64,000 nt of DNA from Geomicrobium halophilum (GTDB lineage Bacteria > Bacillota > Bacilli > Bacillales > Marinococcaceae): positions 1,240,001-1,304,000 of the forward strand of contig NZ_JACHHJ010000001.1 of assembly GCF_014207655.1 (NCBI RefSeq), in the 5' to 3' direction. Within the stretch, counting starts at the first letter, position 1. The number at the start of each line of letters is the position of its first letter. Below are positions 1 to 9,430 of this stretch, piece by piece. A program made the translations under genes and the position numbers. The notes below the pieces were generated by a model, which made no database searches, was not told the DNA's origin, and saw only the letters and a list, made by a program, of their open reading frames with translations.

Positions 1-976
1 CAAATTTCTGCTCGATTTCACGGGGCGTTGCTTCTTTGACATGTAAAGTGTCAAAGAAGTTCCCGACTTTCACGTCACTAATTTCGTGATCACCACGGGT
101 AAGTATAAGAACGGGAGCTTCCTCAATGTAAAATAGACGTGCATGAATCACTGTGGGAACGTCCTGATCCATTCGTAATGCTACCTCATCAGCTGAAGCC
201 GCTCCATTTTCTGTATTAAGAGCTTTCAAAGTTCCTTCCTGTTTTTCAGATGGTTGAGGGGTAGGAGCGATCTCAACATTCGCTGCGAACTCCGATTGGT
301 CCGAGTACGCAATCGTATCTTCACCAATGTCAGCAAGTGCCATAAATTCATGGGTTCCCCCTGTGCCCCCAATAGCACCAGCATCAGCTTCTACTGCGCG
401 AAAATCAAGTCCACAACGTTTAAAAATATTTGTATACGCTTCATACATAACATTATACGTTCGATCAAGCGCTTCTTCTGATGGTTCGAAGGAATAGGCG
501 TCTTTCATAATAAATTCCCGGCCGCGCAGGAGTCCAAAGCGCGGGCGACGCTCATCTCGATATTTTGTTTGAATTTGATACACATATAAAGGTAGTCGTT
601 TGTATGAATGGACCCCATCACGAATTAAAGATGTGATTACTTCTTCATGGGTCGGACCTAGCACAAAGCGGCGCTCATGCCGATCATTGAGTCTCATTAA
701 TTCCGGGCCGTAGTCATCGAGACGTCCGGACTCTTCCCAAAGTTCAGCAGGTTGGATGGCAGGCATAAGTAATTCTTGTGCGCCGGTACGATCCATTTCT
801 TCTCTTACAATGGCTTCAATCTTTCTTAACACCCGAGTTCCAATCGGCAAATATGAATAGATACCGGCAGCTGTTTGACGCATCAATCCCGCGCGGATCA
901 TGAGCTGATGGCTTTTTGACTCAGCATCCGCAGGAATGTCCCGCATTGTTGGACTAAAAAATGTTTGTTGTCTCAT
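1..976 (-). CDS. proS: Prolyl-tRNA synthetase, N-terminal part (runs off window)
   Basis: Class II aminoacyl-tRNA synthetase that charges tRNA-Pro in the cytoplasm. Only about 325 N-terminal residues lie inside the window; the family is usually near 570, so the rest of the editing insert and the C-terminal anticodon domain lie beyond position 1. Seen here: GPTHEE near residues 108-112, the motif-2 stretch RFGLLRGREFIMKD near 146-159, and AGAIGGTGGTHEF near 199-211, followed by the start of the insertion (editing) domain. The ATG at 976 follows a GAGG element. It is the last gene of the rpsB-to-proS cluster and is separated from rseP by an intergenic repeat. It has no track entry because it has no stop in the window. 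Confidence 0.96.
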   Translation of the reverse strand, partial: MRQQTFFSPTMRDIPADAESKSHQLMIRAGLMRQTAAGIYSYLPIGTRVLRKIEAIVREEMDRTGAQELLMPAIQPAELWEESGRLDDYGPELMRLNDRHERRFVLGPTHEEVITSLIRDGVHSYKRLPLYVYQIQTKYRDERRPRFGLLRGREFIMKDAYSFEPSEEALDRTYNVMYEAYTNIFKRCGLDFRAVEADAGAIGGTGGTHEFMALADIGEDTIAYSDQSEFAANVEIAPTPQPSEKQEGTLKALNTENGAASADEVALRMDQDVPTVIHARLFYIEEAPVLILTRGDHEISDVKVGNFFDTLHVKEATPREIEQKF

Positions 977-1042
977 TACTATAAAGCCTCACTTTATAAA
1001 GGAGTTCTTGATCATTATTTTTACGTATTCCCCTATTAATGC

Positions 1043-1248
1043 GTGTTCAAAAAAGAGGACAAAAAGAGCCGAGTAGGTCGAGAAAACATAGCTTCGAGCA
1101 TCCTGCTTGCACCACGAAAACGTTCACTTCTCACAACGAAAAAGTGCGCTTCTTTTTCGAGGATATGATTTTCATACGTGAGGAGCGTAGAAGTAAGACG
1201 ACGATGAGATACGAAAGCTATGTTTCCCGGACTTTTTGAACAACCTCT
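1043..1248 (-). repeat. Intergenic repeat, full-length copy A
   Basis: About 206 bp, bounded by GTGTTCAAAAA on the left and CTTTTTGAACAAC on the right, giving terminal inverted repeats of 9-10 bp. A subterminal inverted repeat (AACATAGCTT near 1085 and AAGCTATGTT near 1216) and an inner hairpin (CGAAAAAG with CTTTTTCG near 1137-1160) suggest a long folded structure. The block GAGGATATGATTTTCATACG near 1161 recurs exactly in the copy at 9212. The right end lies directly against the rseP stop codon. The short open frames on both strands here carry no recognisable protein and are not called. Confidence 0.85.
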
Positions 1249-1249
1249 A

Positions 1250-2506
1250 TTACATGAATAGCCGATTAAGGTCATTCCACGTTACCATGAGGACAAGCAA
1301 CATGAGCAGGGCAAAACCAATAAAATGCGCGATCCCTTCTTTGTTTGGATCCAAAGGCTTGCGCCGTATAGCTTCAAGTCCTATAAAAATCAGTCTTCCG
1401 CCATCAAGGGCTGGTAATGGCAGTAAATTAACAATTCCAATGTTGACACTCAAAAGCGCTGCCCATTGAAACAAATTAAGCATTCCCATTTGCACTACAT
1501 CACCTGTGTAATCATAAATCCCAACAGGCCCCGCTAAATAATCCAGCGAAAACTCTCCAGTGAAAATAAGTTGCAACGTCTCAAAAATTAAGACCACTAC
1601 ATCTTGAATTTGAGAAAAGCTTTGCTGTATGGACTCCAGGAATGAATGGGACATGACGGGCTCAACGCCGATAAAGCCAATCTCTTGATCAACCGTTTCC
1701 TGATAGACGCCTTCAACGACCATTGAAATCGATTCAGTACCGTTTTCACGATTCACAAGCATAGTGATTTCTTCATTCGGGCTTTGTTGAATCGTCTGTA
1801 GCATATCCGTCCAGCTGTCGATGGACTGACCATCGATCGATAAAACTTCATCCCCCTCGGTTAACCCTACTTCTTCGGCTACACTATCTTCCTGGACATT
1901 TGAAACCATCGGTTGAGGTACACCCTGAATTGAAAAAAAGACGGCAAAGAGGATAAGAGCAAGCACAAAATTCATTGCCGGGCCTGCTACAATGGCCACA
2001 GCTTTCTGCCATGGCTTTTTTGATCCATACTGTCGATCCCATGGGGCGATTTGATTTCGTTCCTCATCAACAATCATATCGGCCTGTCGATGAACATCGT
2101 AGCGGACAAGCCCCTCTGCATCATCACTGTATCCTTCAATAAAGAGACCATGCTCAAGGTCTGCACGCTCAACGGAAATGATTTTTGCATCTGTATGTTT
2201 AGCCTTGTTATTTACGATAATCTCTTTTACAGTGTCGTCTTCATTAAATGTTAAACCTACTTCGTACCCCGGTTTGATTTGCACGGTCTCCGGGTCTTCA
2301 CCGGCCATTCGAACAAATCCCCCCAGGGGCAGGAGACGTACAGTATAGACGGTCTCGTTCTTTTTCTTTGAAAACAGTTTCGGACCAAATCCAATAGCAA
2401 ACTCACGGCAAAGGATCCCCACTTTTTTGGCAAAATAGAGATGCCCCCATTCGTGTATGGCGATGATTAATCCAAATATGACAATGATGGCTATGAGCGT
2501 TTGCAC
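1250..2506 (-). CDS. rseP: RseP/RasP site-2 intramembrane zinc metalloprotease
   Basis: Membrane-embedded metalloprotease that cleaves transmembrane segments of anti-sigma factors and remnant signal peptides (RasP in B. subtilis). The zinc motif HEWGH is at residues 18-22 inside the first membrane segment. A second hydrophobic segment near 175-195 is followed by a PDZ domain at about 200-280. The conserved LPALDGGRL near 362-370 supplies the third zinc ligand, and a final membrane helix closes the protein. At 418 residues it has normal length. It lies 19 bp downstream of dxr, as in B. subtilis, and its stop codon touches the repeat element at 1043-1248. Confidence 0.96.
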   Translation of the reverse strand: MQTLIAIIVIFGLIIAIHEWGHLYFAKKVGILCREFAIGFGPKLFSKKKNETVYTVRLLPLGGFVRMAGEDPETVQIKPGYEVGLTFNEDDTVKEIIVNNKAKHTDAKIISVERADLEHGLFIEGYSDDAEGLVRYDVHRQADMIVDEERNQIAPWDRQYGSKKPWQKAVAIVAGPAMNFVLALILFAVFFSIQGVPQPMVSNVQEDSVAEEVGLTEGDEVLSIDGQSIDSWTDMLQTIQQSPNEEITMLVNRENGTESISMVVEGVYQETVDQEIGFIGVEPVMSHSFLESIQQSFSQIQDVVVLIFETLQLIFTGEFSLDYLAGPVGIYDYTGDVVQMGMLNLFQWAALLSVNIGIVNLLPLPALDGGRLIFIGLEAIRRKPLDPNKEGIAHFIGFALLMLLVLMVTWNDLNRLFM

Positions 2507-2525
2507 ATGCTTCCCACCTTCGCTT

Positions 2526-3668
2526 TTATCCTGTCATCATGCGTGTTCGGGTTTCTTCATCAATCTCCAACACCTTCTCAATTGAAGGGTGATCGATCAC
2601 TGTATGTTCGGAAAGTGCTTTTTCTACAACGGTTGCAATTCCAGTAAATGTTAGTTTCCCTTCGAGAAACATTTGAACCGCCACCTCATTGGCTGCGTTT
2701 AATACAGTAGGTGCGGATCCTCCAGTTTTCCCTGCCTGATAAGCCATCATCAAGCATTGGTGCTTTAAGGGATCGATTTTCTCAAAATGAAGGGTCCCGA
2801 CTTCCCATAAGTTTAACCTTTCCGGACCATTAAGTTCAAGCCTGTCCGGATAAGCCAGTGCATACTGAATCGCAACCTTCATATCTGGGGTTCCTAGTTG
2901 CGCGATCATACTTTTATCTTGATATTCAACTAGGGAGTGAATAATGCTTTCACGATGAATTAAAACATCAATGCTTTCATAGGGCATATTAAACAACCAA
3001 TGAGCCTCTATGACCTCTAATCCTTTATTCATCATTGTAGCAGAATCAATCGTTACCTTTTGGCCCATAGACCAATTCGGATGTTTTAATGCATCTTCCG
3101 GGCGCGCATGTTGCAATTCTTCAGCGCTCCAATCGCGAAAGCTCCCACCGGATGCGGTAACAATCAACCGGCTGATTTCTTCTCGTTTACTTCCTTCCAG
3201 ACTTTGTAAGATAGCAGAATGTTCACTATCGACAGCAATCAATTGCGCTCCATAGTGATTACATGCTTCTGTCACAAGGTGACCGGCAGTCACAAGTGTT
3301 TCTTTATTGGCAATTCCAATGGTTTTCCCAGCCTTAATCGCTGCCATTGTCGGCTTAAGGCCCTGGCTGCCAACTATTGCATTCATAACGAACGATGCAT
3401 TTGTCTTAGCGATCTCTTCCAATAATGCTGTTTCACCTGCTACAGCTTTCGTTCCCGTTGGTAAATGGGCCTCCAACTTAATAAGATCCTTCTCGTCACG
3501 AATCACGACAACTTCCGGGTGAAATTCAGCAATCTGTTGCTTCAATCGCTCAATGTTTGTACCACAAGCCAGTAAACGAACTCGAAACCGATCCTGATGT
3601 TGGCGGATAACATCGAGAGTTTGGGTTCCGATAGAACCTGTTGAACCGATCAGCGCGATCTCTTTCAT
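2526..3668 (-). CDS. dxr: 1-deoxy-D-xylulose 5-phosphate reductoisomerase
   Basis: Second enzyme of the MEP isoprenoid pathway; converts DXP to 2-C-methyl-D-erythritol 4-phosphate with NADPH. The NADPH-binding [12 protein letters not shown] sits at the N-terminus, and the metal/substrate region contains SEHSAI near 150. The ATG at 3668 (protein starting [11 protein letters not shown]) follows AAGGTGA at good spacing and matches the family N-terminus, so the eight extra codons upstream are rejected. The protein has about 380 residues, the usual length. Its neighbour uppS supplies the polyprenyl step of the same route. Confidence 0.96.
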   Translation of the reverse strand: MKEIALIGSTGSIGTQTLDVIRQHQDRFRVRLLACGTNIERLKQQIAEFHPEVVVIRDEKDLIKLEAHLPTGTKAVAGETALLEEIAKTNASFVMNAIVGSQGLKPTMAAIKAGKTIGIANKETLVTAGHLVTEACNHYGAQLIAVDSEHSAILQSLEGSKREEISRLIVTASGGSFRDWSAEELQHARPEDALKHPNWSMGQKVTIDSATMMNKGLEVIEAHWLFNMPYESIDVLIHRESIIHSLVEYQDKSMIAQLGTPDMKVAIQYALAYPDRLELNGPERLNLWEVGTLHFEKIDPLKHQCLMMAYQAGKTGGSAPTVLNAANEVAVQMFLEGKLTFTGIATVVEKALSEHTVIDHPSIEKVLEIDEETRTRMMTG

Positions 3669-3702
3669 TCTATTCACCTTCCTTCCATCCAAACCCTTTT
3701 AC

Positions 3703-3908
3703 GTGCACATCAAAAAGGAGAAAAAAGACCCGAATCGTATTAAAAGACAAAGCTTCAAGCACCTATATTGTCACTTCGTTAACATAAACTCTTCATACTG
3801 GAAAAGTGTTTTCTTATCCAAAGAGCGAAGCGTCATCACGTAAGCCACCCTTCGCAAAAAGTATTCTTCTTTTTGAGGTCGTTTTCCCGGAACTTTCTAG
3901 ACATCCTC
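3703..3908 (-). repeat. Intergenic repeat, diverged copy D
   Basis: Same size, position and orientation as copy A but strongly diverged. The left end reads GTGCACATCAAAAAGGAG, and the right end TTTTCCCGGAACTTTCTAG then ACATCCTCT, against CCCGGACTTTTTGAACAACCTCT in A. It ends beside the cdsA stop codon. Fragments such as AAAGCTTCAAGCACC and CTTCTTTTTGAGG resemble the matching parts of A. Membership is inferred from these landmarks, not from continuous identity. Confidence 0.6.
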
Positions 3909-3909
3909 T

Positions 3910-4704
3910 TTAAGAGGTGAAAAAAACCGTTACCACATAAAGAAGTGGAAATACGAATATCAAACTATCAAAACGATCGAGCACCCCTCCATGTCCGGGA
4001 AGGAGTCGACCTGAGTCTTTTACGTTGTAGTAGCGTTTAAATGCAGACTCGATGAGATCCCCGCATTGACCAGCAAGGGAAATCATGATGATAAGTGCGA
4101 TTGTCACCCCTAAATAGTCAAAAGGGGACCAAATTAAAGCATAGATCGTGCCTGCTACGAGCGCTAGGATGATTCCACCCAGAGCACCCTCTATCGTTTT
4201 TTTTGGTGAGATGGCTGACCACAGTTTATGCTTACCGAATTTACGTCCGAATACATATGCTCCGGTATCTGTTGCCCATACAGTAATAAGTACGAAAAAA
4301 ACATATTCGAGCCCGTTATGTAATCGAGCTGCAAGGAAAAAATGAAAACCGATACCTACGTATATAGCCGCAAACGCAATAAAAGCTATCGCGCCAAAGT
4401 GATAACGGTTATTGGAAAAAACCATCGTTAAAAGAAGAAGCCACACTACCATTACCAATATAGCAAAGGTTACCTCATTTGATAACATACCTGCGGCTGG
4501 GCCTGCGTATAAGAGCAAGAGGGAAACAATGCCCCCTAAAAATGCCGGAAATGATACAATCGATATTTTATTCATTCTTAATAGTTCTATCAAACCAGCG
4601 ATCGTCATGAGTGTCACCAATGCACCGAAAATTGGACCGCCGAGGATAAGCGGAATAAGTAAAACGATAAGCCCAATCAAGGCTGTAAAGATTCTTAATT
4701 TCAT
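3910..4704 (-). CDS. cdsA: Phosphatidate cytidylyltransferase (CDP-diglyceride synthase)
   Basis: Integral membrane enzyme that makes CDP-diacylglycerol from phosphatidic acid and CTP for phospholipid synthesis. The 264-residue sequence is almost entirely hydrophobic, with about eight membrane segments. It has the family signature near the C-terminus, GHGGVLDRFDSLIF (about residues 236-249), plus TDTGAYVFGRKFGKHK near 144-159 and SPKKTIEG near 165-172. It follows uppS by 12 bp in the standard frr-uppS-cdsA-dxr order. The downstream gap to dxr holds a diverged repeat element. Confidence 0.96.
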   Translation of the reverse strand: MKLRIFTALIGLIVLLIPLILGGPIFGALVTLMTIAGLIELLRMNKISIVSFPAFLGGIVSLLLLYAGPAAGMLSNEVTFAILVMVVWLLLLTMVFSNNRYHFGAIAFIAFAAIYVGIGFHFFLAARLHNGLEYVFFVLITVWATDTGAYVFGRKFGKHKLWSAISPKKTIEGALGGIILALVAGTIYALIWSPFDYLGVTIALIIMISLAGQCGDLIESAFKRYYNVKDSGRLLPGHGGVLDRFDSLIFVFPLLYVVTVFFTS

Positions 4705-4716
4705 TCGATCGACCCC

Positions 4717-5469
4717 TTACACGCCTCCATATCGGCGTTTCCGCTTCTGATAGACTTGGATCGCTTCCACAAAATCTTCGGTACTAAAATCCGGCCACAA
4801 TACATCCGTGAACCAAAATTCACTATAAGCCATCTGCCAAAGCATGAAATTGCTTAATCGCAGTTCCCCGCTTGTGCGAATCAACAGGTCGGGATCAGGT
4901 AGCTCTTTTGTGAACAAATGCTCAGAAATCATTTCTTCATTGATATCTCCGGGGCGAAAGTTCCCTTGTTGGACCTGCTCACATACTTTTTTCGCAGCGC
5001 GAACAATATCTGATCTGCCGCCGTAATTAAGGGCAAGATTCAACATTATGCCGTCGTTCCCTGCGGTTTCCTCAGCCACACGATCGACAGCTTTTTTCGT
5101 GTGAGCGGGTAATTCATCAACTGCTCCCATCAATCGCACCTGTACGTTATTGGCCTGGAGTTTTGGCAGCTCACTCGTCAGAAATCGCTCTGGCAAGCGC
5201 AGAATAAAATCGACTTCCGTTTTTGGACGCACCCAGTTTTCTGTTGAAAAAGCGAACAACGTGAGCACTTTCACACCCATCTCATTTGCAGACTCAGTAA
5301 TTCTATGAATCGTTTTCATTCCCTCACGATGTCCTACATTCCGTGGCATCCCTCTTTTTCGCGCCCATCTTCCATTGCCATCCAGTATAATGGCAACATG
5401 TTCAGGGACTTCAGTATGGACATCAACTGGCTGTGTTCCATTCTGCTTATCTAAAAAACGATCCAACAT
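4717..5469 (-). CDS. uppS: Undecaprenyl pyrophosphate synthase
   Basis: Cis-prenyltransferase that adds eight isopentenyl units to farnesyl diphosphate to make the C55 carrier for cell-wall synthesis. The catalytic stretch AIILDGNGRWARKRGMPR with its Asp is near residues 25-42, followed by GHREG. TLFAFSTENW and the C-terminal RTSGELRLSNF plus DVLWPDF are also seen. The ATG at 5469 (MLDRFLDKQNG) is chosen over an in-frame TTG 24 bases upstream because GAGGTTGG precedes it. The protein has 250 residues. Confidence 0.96.
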   Translation of the reverse strand: MLDRFLDKQNGTQPVDVHTEVPEHVAIILDGNGRWARKRGMPRNVGHREGMKTIHRITESANEMGVKVLTLFAFSTENWVRPKTEVDFILRLPERFLTSELPKLQANNVQVRLMGAVDELPAHTKKAVDRVAEETAGNDGIMLNLALNYGGRSDIVRAAKKVCEQVQQGNFRPGDINEEMISEHLFTKELPDPDLLIRTSGELRLSNFMLWQMAYSEFWFTDVLWPDFSTEDFVEAIQVYQKRKRRYGGV

Positions 5470-5644
5470 GGTTAAGCACCAACCTCTTGTCAAAAAATCC
5501 GGATGGTATCGCTACTTTCATTGGCGTATACCTCTTTCTGATCGTATAAAAAACACTGCTTTAGAGGATCTCACTTACCGTTGGCAATGAAACACCCCTC
5601 AATGTTTAGAAGGAAGAAGTTTCACATCCAGTTCATGGAAAGAG

Positions 5645-5676
5645 ATAAAACCCCCTTATTTAGCAGAGGGTTTTAT
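5645..5676 (-). terminator. Intrinsic terminator after frr
   Basis: Read on the minus strand, AAAACCCTCT pairs with AGGGGGTTTT (one G-U) around a 7-8 nt loop, with A/T flanks on both sides. It separates frr from uppS and could work in either direction. Confidence 0.7.
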
Positions 5677-5706
5677 CCTAATGTCCATATTTTACACATA
5701 TTGACG

Positions 5707-6264
5707 TTAAACTTCCATAATGTCCTGTTCTTTTTCATCGGCAGTTTTGTCGATGGTTTGAATATGTTCATCCGTTATTTTTTGAATCTCATCCTGTTCT
5801 CGCCGTGAGTCATCTTCTGCGATGTCCCCGCTCTTCTCCTGCTTCTTAATTTGATCATTAGCATCACGGCGAATGTTGCGAACAGCAACGCGGGCCTCTT
5901 CTGCGTATTTATTAACAAGTTTAGCCAATTCTTTGCGCCGTTCTTCAGTGAGTGCTGGGATCGTAATTCGAATGACTTGTCCGTCATTATTAGGAGTGAG
6001 GCCGAGATCAGCTTTTTGGATACCCTTTTCAATATCAGCAATCGTTGATTTATCAAAAGGAGCCACAACGAGAAGGCGGCCCTCCGGAACTGAAATAGAT
6101 GCTAGCTGATTCAGAGGCGTGTCCATACCATAGTAATTAACAACAACTTTGTCTAAAATCGAGGGGTTCGCACGACCCGTACGAAGAGTGGCAAGTTCTC
6201 GATTTAATGACTCCACAGCTTTTTGCATTCGGGTTTTTGCGTCTTTTTTAATCGATTCCGTCAT
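5707..6264 (-). CDS. frr: Ribosome recycling factor
   Basis: Splits the post-termination ribosome together with EF-G. The 185-residue protein shows the family landmarks [11 protein letters not shown] near residues 27-37, [12 protein letters not shown] near 44-55 and, in the three-helix bundle, [12 protein letters not shown] near 108-119 and [13 protein letters not shown] near 131-143. The start overlaps the pyrH stop by one base (TAATG), which indicates coupled translation. A terminator lies 30 bp downstream. Confidence 0.97.
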   Translation of the reverse strand: MTESIKKDAKTRMQKAVESLNRELATLRTGRANPSILDKVVVNYYGMDTPLNQLASISVPEGRLLVVAPFDKSTIADIEKGIQKADLGLTPNNDGQVIRITIPALTEERRKELAKLVNKYAEEARVAVRNIRRDANDQIKKQEKSGDIAEDDSRREQDEIQKITDEHIQTIDKTADEKEQDIMEV

Positions 6265-6983
6265 TATGAGTTCCCCCTTACAACGGTGCCAATGTCATTG
6301 CCTTGGACCGCTCGTTTAATGTTTCCTTCTTCTGTAATTGAAAAGACAAGTAACGGGATATTATTATCCATACACAAAGAGGAAGCAGTAGAATCCATAA
6401 CCGCTAACCCATCTTTTAAAACATCAAGGTAGGAAAGCTCCCGATATTTCATCGCATTTTCATTGACAAAAGGATCCGAATCGTAAACGCCATCCACTTT
6501 ATTTTTCGCCATTAATATTACGTCTGCTTCAATTTCCGCTGCCCGAAGAGCCGCGGTTGTATCCGTGGTAAAATAAGGATTACCCGTTCCAGCCGTGAAT
6601 ATAACCACACGCTTTTTTTCAAGGTGACGGATGGCTTTTCGGCGTATGTATGGTTCAGCAACTTGACGCATTTCAATGCTCGTTTGCACGCGGCTTTCAA
6701 CACCGATGTCTTCAAGACTATCTTGTAAAGCCAGCCCATTCATAACGGTCGCGAGCATCCCCATATAATCAGCGGTCGCACGATCCATCCCTTGTGAACT
6801 TCCAGCCATTCCACGCCAAATGTTACCTGCACCGACAACAATCGCAATTTCTGTGCCCAGCTCTGTAACTTCCTTGAGTTGCGAAGCAATGGATTGAATC
6901 ACATTCGGGTCAATGCCATACCCCTGTTCTCCAGCGAGTGCTTCACCACTTAGTTTTAGAATCACACGTTTGTAATTGTGCAT
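6264..6983 (-). CDS. pyrH: UMP kinase
   Basis: Bacterial hexameric UMP kinase (amino-acid kinase fold) that makes UDP for pyrimidine nucleotides. Seen: [17 protein letters not shown] at the N-terminus, [10 protein letters not shown] near 53-62, [20 protein letters not shown] near 125-144 and [10 protein letters not shown] near 164-173. The ATG at 6983 ([13 protein letters not shown]) follows GGAGG and matches the family, so the upstream in-frame start at 7049 is rejected. The protein has 239 residues. It is translationally coupled to frr. Confidence 0.97.
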   Translation of the reverse strand: MHNYKRVILKLSGEALAGEQGYGIDPNVIQSIASQLKEVTELGTEIAIVVGAGNIWRGMAGSSQGMDRATADYMGMLATVMNGLALQDSLEDIGVESRVQTSIEMRQVAEPYIRRKAIRHLEKKRVVIFTAGTGNPYFTTDTTAALRAAEIEADVILMAKNKVDGVYDSDPFVNENAMKYRELSYLDVLKDGLAVMDSTASSLCMDNNIPLLVFSITEEGNIKRAVQGNDIGTVVRGNS

Positions 6984-7032
6984 CTTGCGCCTCCAGTTTC
7001 CTGTGCTACACTCATCCTTCTTCATGTTTTTG

Positions 7033-7058
7033 AAAAAGAGGGAACACATCGTGTCCCC
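7033..7058 (-). terminator. Terminator-like hairpin between tsf and pyrH
   Basis: On the minus strand GGGGACAC pairs with GTGTTCCC around a GAT loop, followed by TCTTTTTC. The stem is 8 bp with one G-U, so it may terminate partially. Confidence 0.55.
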
Positions 7059-7066
7059 TTACCTGT

Positions 7067-7948
7067 CTACTCTTTGACTTGAGACATCACTTCATCTGCA
7101 AAGTTGTCCTCTCGTTTTTCAAGTCCTTCTCCAACTTCAAAGCGGATGAATGAAGAAACGCTTGCATTCTGACTGTTCACATATTGCTCCACCGTTTGGT
7201 CACTGTCTTTGACAAATTCTTGATCAAGCAAGCACACTTGCTCGAAGAATTTCTTCATACGACCTTCGACCATTTTCTCCACAATTTTTTCCGGTTTGCC
7301 TTCATTAAGCGCTTGTTGTTTAAGAATTTCACGTTCGTTGTTTGCTTCTTCTTCCGGTACTTCATCACGAGAAACATAGTTCGGTTTGATGGCGGCCACA
7401 TGCATGGCAATATCTTTTGCTAGCGTTTCGTCCGTTGTTCCGTCAAGCACAGAAAGAACACCAATCTGTCCGCCCATATGAAGATAAGCACCAAATGCCT
7501 GATTATCTGTTTTATGAACAACAGCGAATCGGCGCAAGGAAATTTTTTCACCAATGGTAGCAATTTGCTCGTTGATGTAATGTTCGAGTGTATTTCCACC
7601 TTCAACGGTTTGAGAAAAAGCGGTGTCTAAATCAGCAGGTTCATTGGTGAGTAAATGATGAGAAACTGTATCCACCATTTTTTGGAAATTCTCGTTCTTC
7701 GCCACGAAATCCGTCTCCGCATTAATTTCGACGATGACAGCTTTGTTGCCTTCAGTTTTTACGTTGGTGAGTCCCTCAGCTGCAACGCGATCTGCCTTCT
7801 TCGCCGCTTTCGAGATCCCTTTTTCACGGAGAAAAGCAACGGCTTCTTCCATATCTCCGTCCGTTTCTGCAAGTGCTTTCTTACAATCCATCATGCCGGC
7901 ACCGGTTTTTTCACGCAATTCTTTTACCATTTTTGCACTAATCGCCAT
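7067..7948 (-). CDS. tsf: Translation elongation factor Ts
   Basis: Guanine nucleotide exchange factor for EF-Tu. The N-terminal UBA-like domain has [18 protein letters not shown] at residues 9-26, then the [13 protein letters not shown] signature near 75-87 and [16 protein letters not shown] near 183-198 in the core. The length, 293 residues, is normal. It is preceded by the rpsB terminator and followed by another hairpin, so its transcript level may be set separately from rpsB and pyrH. Confidence 0.97.
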   Translation of the reverse strand: MAISAKMVKELREKTGAGMMDCKKALAETDGDMEEAVAFLREKGISKAAKKADRVAAEGLTNVKTEGNKAVIVEINAETDFVAKNENFQKMVDTVSHHLLTNEPADLDTAFSQTVEGGNTLEHYINEQIATIGEKISLRRFAVVHKTDNQAFGAYLHMGGQIGVLSVLDGTTDETLAKDIAMHVAAIKPNYVSRDEVPEEEANNEREILKQQALNEGKPEKIVEKMVEGRMKKFFEQVCLLDQEFVKDSDQTVEQYVNSQNASVSSFIRFEVGEGLEKREDNFADEVMSQVKE

Positions 7949-7999
7949 TTGAAAATGCCTCCTTGTTAGTTTCTTGATCTAATACACTTGTAAACTTGT

Positions 8000-8031
8000 A
8001 AAAAGGTGACAAGGGTCTTGCCCTTGTCACC
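8000..8031 (-). terminator. Strong intrinsic hairpin between rpsB and tsf
   Basis: A perfect 11-bp stem (GGTGACAAGGG with CCCTTGTCACC) around a 5-nt loop, followed on the minus strand by TTTTT. It lies between two genes that are usually cotranscribed and so probably attenuates transcription. Confidence 0.85.
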
Positions 8032-8049
8032 CCTGTTTCATCATACATA

Positions 8050-8793
8050 TTATTCTTCAGCGCTTGTCGCTACTGCTTCTTCTTGTTGGTCTTCTGCGAT
8101 TTCCTCTTCTTCTCCTTGGCTTGCTTCAACAACAGCATCTGCCATCTTCGATGTAAGCAAGCGAACCGCACGAATCGCATCATCGTTGCCTGGAATCACG
8201 TAATCAACTTCATCAGGATCACAATTTGTATCTACAATGGAGATAATTGGAATGTTTAATTTACGTGCCTCCGCCACGGCAATACGTTCTTTACGAGGGT
8301 CAATGATAAACACCGCATCAGGTAAAGTGTTCATATCTTTAATGCCGCCGAGAAACTTCTCAAGACGGGTCTTTTCTTTTTGCAAGAGAATAACTTCTTT
8401 TTTCGGAAGAACATCGAATGTACCGTCTTCCTCCATTTTTTCTAGATCTTTTAAGCGAGCGATCCGTTTTCTAATCGTTTGGAAGTTAGTTAATGTACCA
8501 CCTAACCACCGCTGGTTAATATAGTACATGCCGCACCGTACGGCCTCATCACGGACCGACTCCTGTGCTTGTTTTTTCGTTCCAACAAATAAGATCTTAC
8601 CGCCATCAGCGGCCAAGTTGCGAACGTACTTATACGTCTCATCTACCTTTTTCACCGTTTTTTGCAAATCGATGATGTAGATACCATTCCGTTCTGTGAA
8701 AATGTAACGATCCATCTTCGGGTTCCAACGCCTTGTTTGATGCCCGAAATGAACACCTGCTTCAAGTAACTGTTTCATTGAGATTACAGCCAT
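8050..8793 (-). CDS. rpsB: 30S ribosomal protein S2
   Basis: Small-subunit protein S2. The start [19 protein letters not shown] at 8793 follows GAAGGAGGAAG and matches the family; the 43 extra residues possible upstream are rejected. Motifs: [11 protein letters not shown] near residues 16-26, [12 protein letters not shown] near 65-76, [10 protein letters not shown] near 90-99 and PDAVFIIDP near 151-159. The tail is glutamate-rich ([13 protein letters not shown]), as in many bacilli. The protein has 247 residues. The sigD gene lies upstream. Confidence 0.97.
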   Translation of the reverse strand: MAVISMKQLLEAGVHFGHQTRRWNPKMDRYIFTERNGIYIIDLQKTVKKVDETYKYVRNLAADGGKILFVGTKKQAQESVRDEAVRCGMYYINQRWLGGTLTNFQTIRKRIARLKDLEKMEEDGTFDVLPKKEVILLQKEKTRLEKFLGGIKDMNTLPDAVFIIDPRKERIAVAEARKLNIPIISIVDTNCDPDEVDYVIPGNDDAIRAVRLLTSKMADAVVEASQGEEEEIAEDQQEEAVATSAEE

Positions 8794-9211
8794 CGTTTTT
8801 CTTCCTCCTTCGGTTATTTTCCTCCGCTTCACCTCATTTTCGAACAAAACCGCATCAAACCAGTCGGCACCGTTGCTCGAATCAGGAAGCGTGTGTGTTA
8901 ACACCGTCAATAAATATACCATAGGAAGCAGGGGGTGGGCAAGATATTTCGTTTACTGCAGCTGAATTTTAGTTCGTCATTCCTTTTAGACGATTTCAGC
9001 TTGGCTTGTTGTTCATATTATCGTTTAGATTTGATTTTTGTAGCAAGCTGCTCATTTCTTCATTTGACTGAAATACATCGAAGCATAATACTGACAAAAA
9101 AGCTGAAAAAGAATTCATAAGATTTCGGTCGTTCCTTTATATTTTGTACGTTTAAATCTTCCGAAATACCATTTAAGCACACTTCCTTTCCCGGATGAGT
9201 CCTTGAAGTAC
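8794..9211 (-). other. Spacer between sigD repeat and rpsB; no recognisable gene
   Basis: In B. subtilis swrB follows sigD here. No swrB is visible. The longest minus-strand frame, about 40 codons at 8996-9118, has no recognised motif, and the plus-strand frame at 8935-9120 looks like chance. A possible rpsB promoter (TTGCCC, 18 bp, TATATT near 8912-8941) is weak. Confidence 0.5.
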
Positions 9212-9414
9212 GTGTTCAAAAAGGAAGACAAAAAGGAAAAGTAGTTCCTTTTCCAAAAGCGGAGCGCAAGCTCGTCTCTACGTAAGCGATACCTCGCACG
9301 AAAAAAGTGAGTTTCTTTTTGGAGGATATGATTTTCATACGTGAGGAGCTTTAGAAAGCAAGACGACGAAGAGATACGAACGTTATTTTTCCCGGACTTT
9401 TTAAAACAACCTCT
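9212..9414 (-). repeat. Intergenic repeat, full-length copy B
   Basis: About 203 bp from GTGTTCAAAAAGG to CCCGGACTTTTTAAAACAACCTCT. It shares with copy A the run GAGGATATGATTTTCATACG followed by TGAGGAGC (near 9323-9350), the following AAGACGACGA and AGATACGAA, and both ends. The left-central part (about 9240-9290) is diverged. It sits 16 bp downstream of the sigD stop, in the same orientation as A. Confidence 0.85.
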
Positions 9415-9430
9415 TTAACATGTCTCAGGG

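Noticed and set aside
254-481. Plus-strand frame of 75 codons
   Set aside because: Lies antisense inside proS, without ribosome binding site or recognisable motif.
1036-1275. Frames on both strands over the repeat at 1043-1248
   Set aside because: They do not persist in the other repeat copies and resemble no protein; the repeat is non-coding.
8935-9120. Plus-strand 61-codon frame between sigD and rpsB
   Set aside because: No motif and no ribosome binding site; antisense to nothing recognisable. The minus-strand frame at 8996-9118 is equally unconvincing as a swrB relic.
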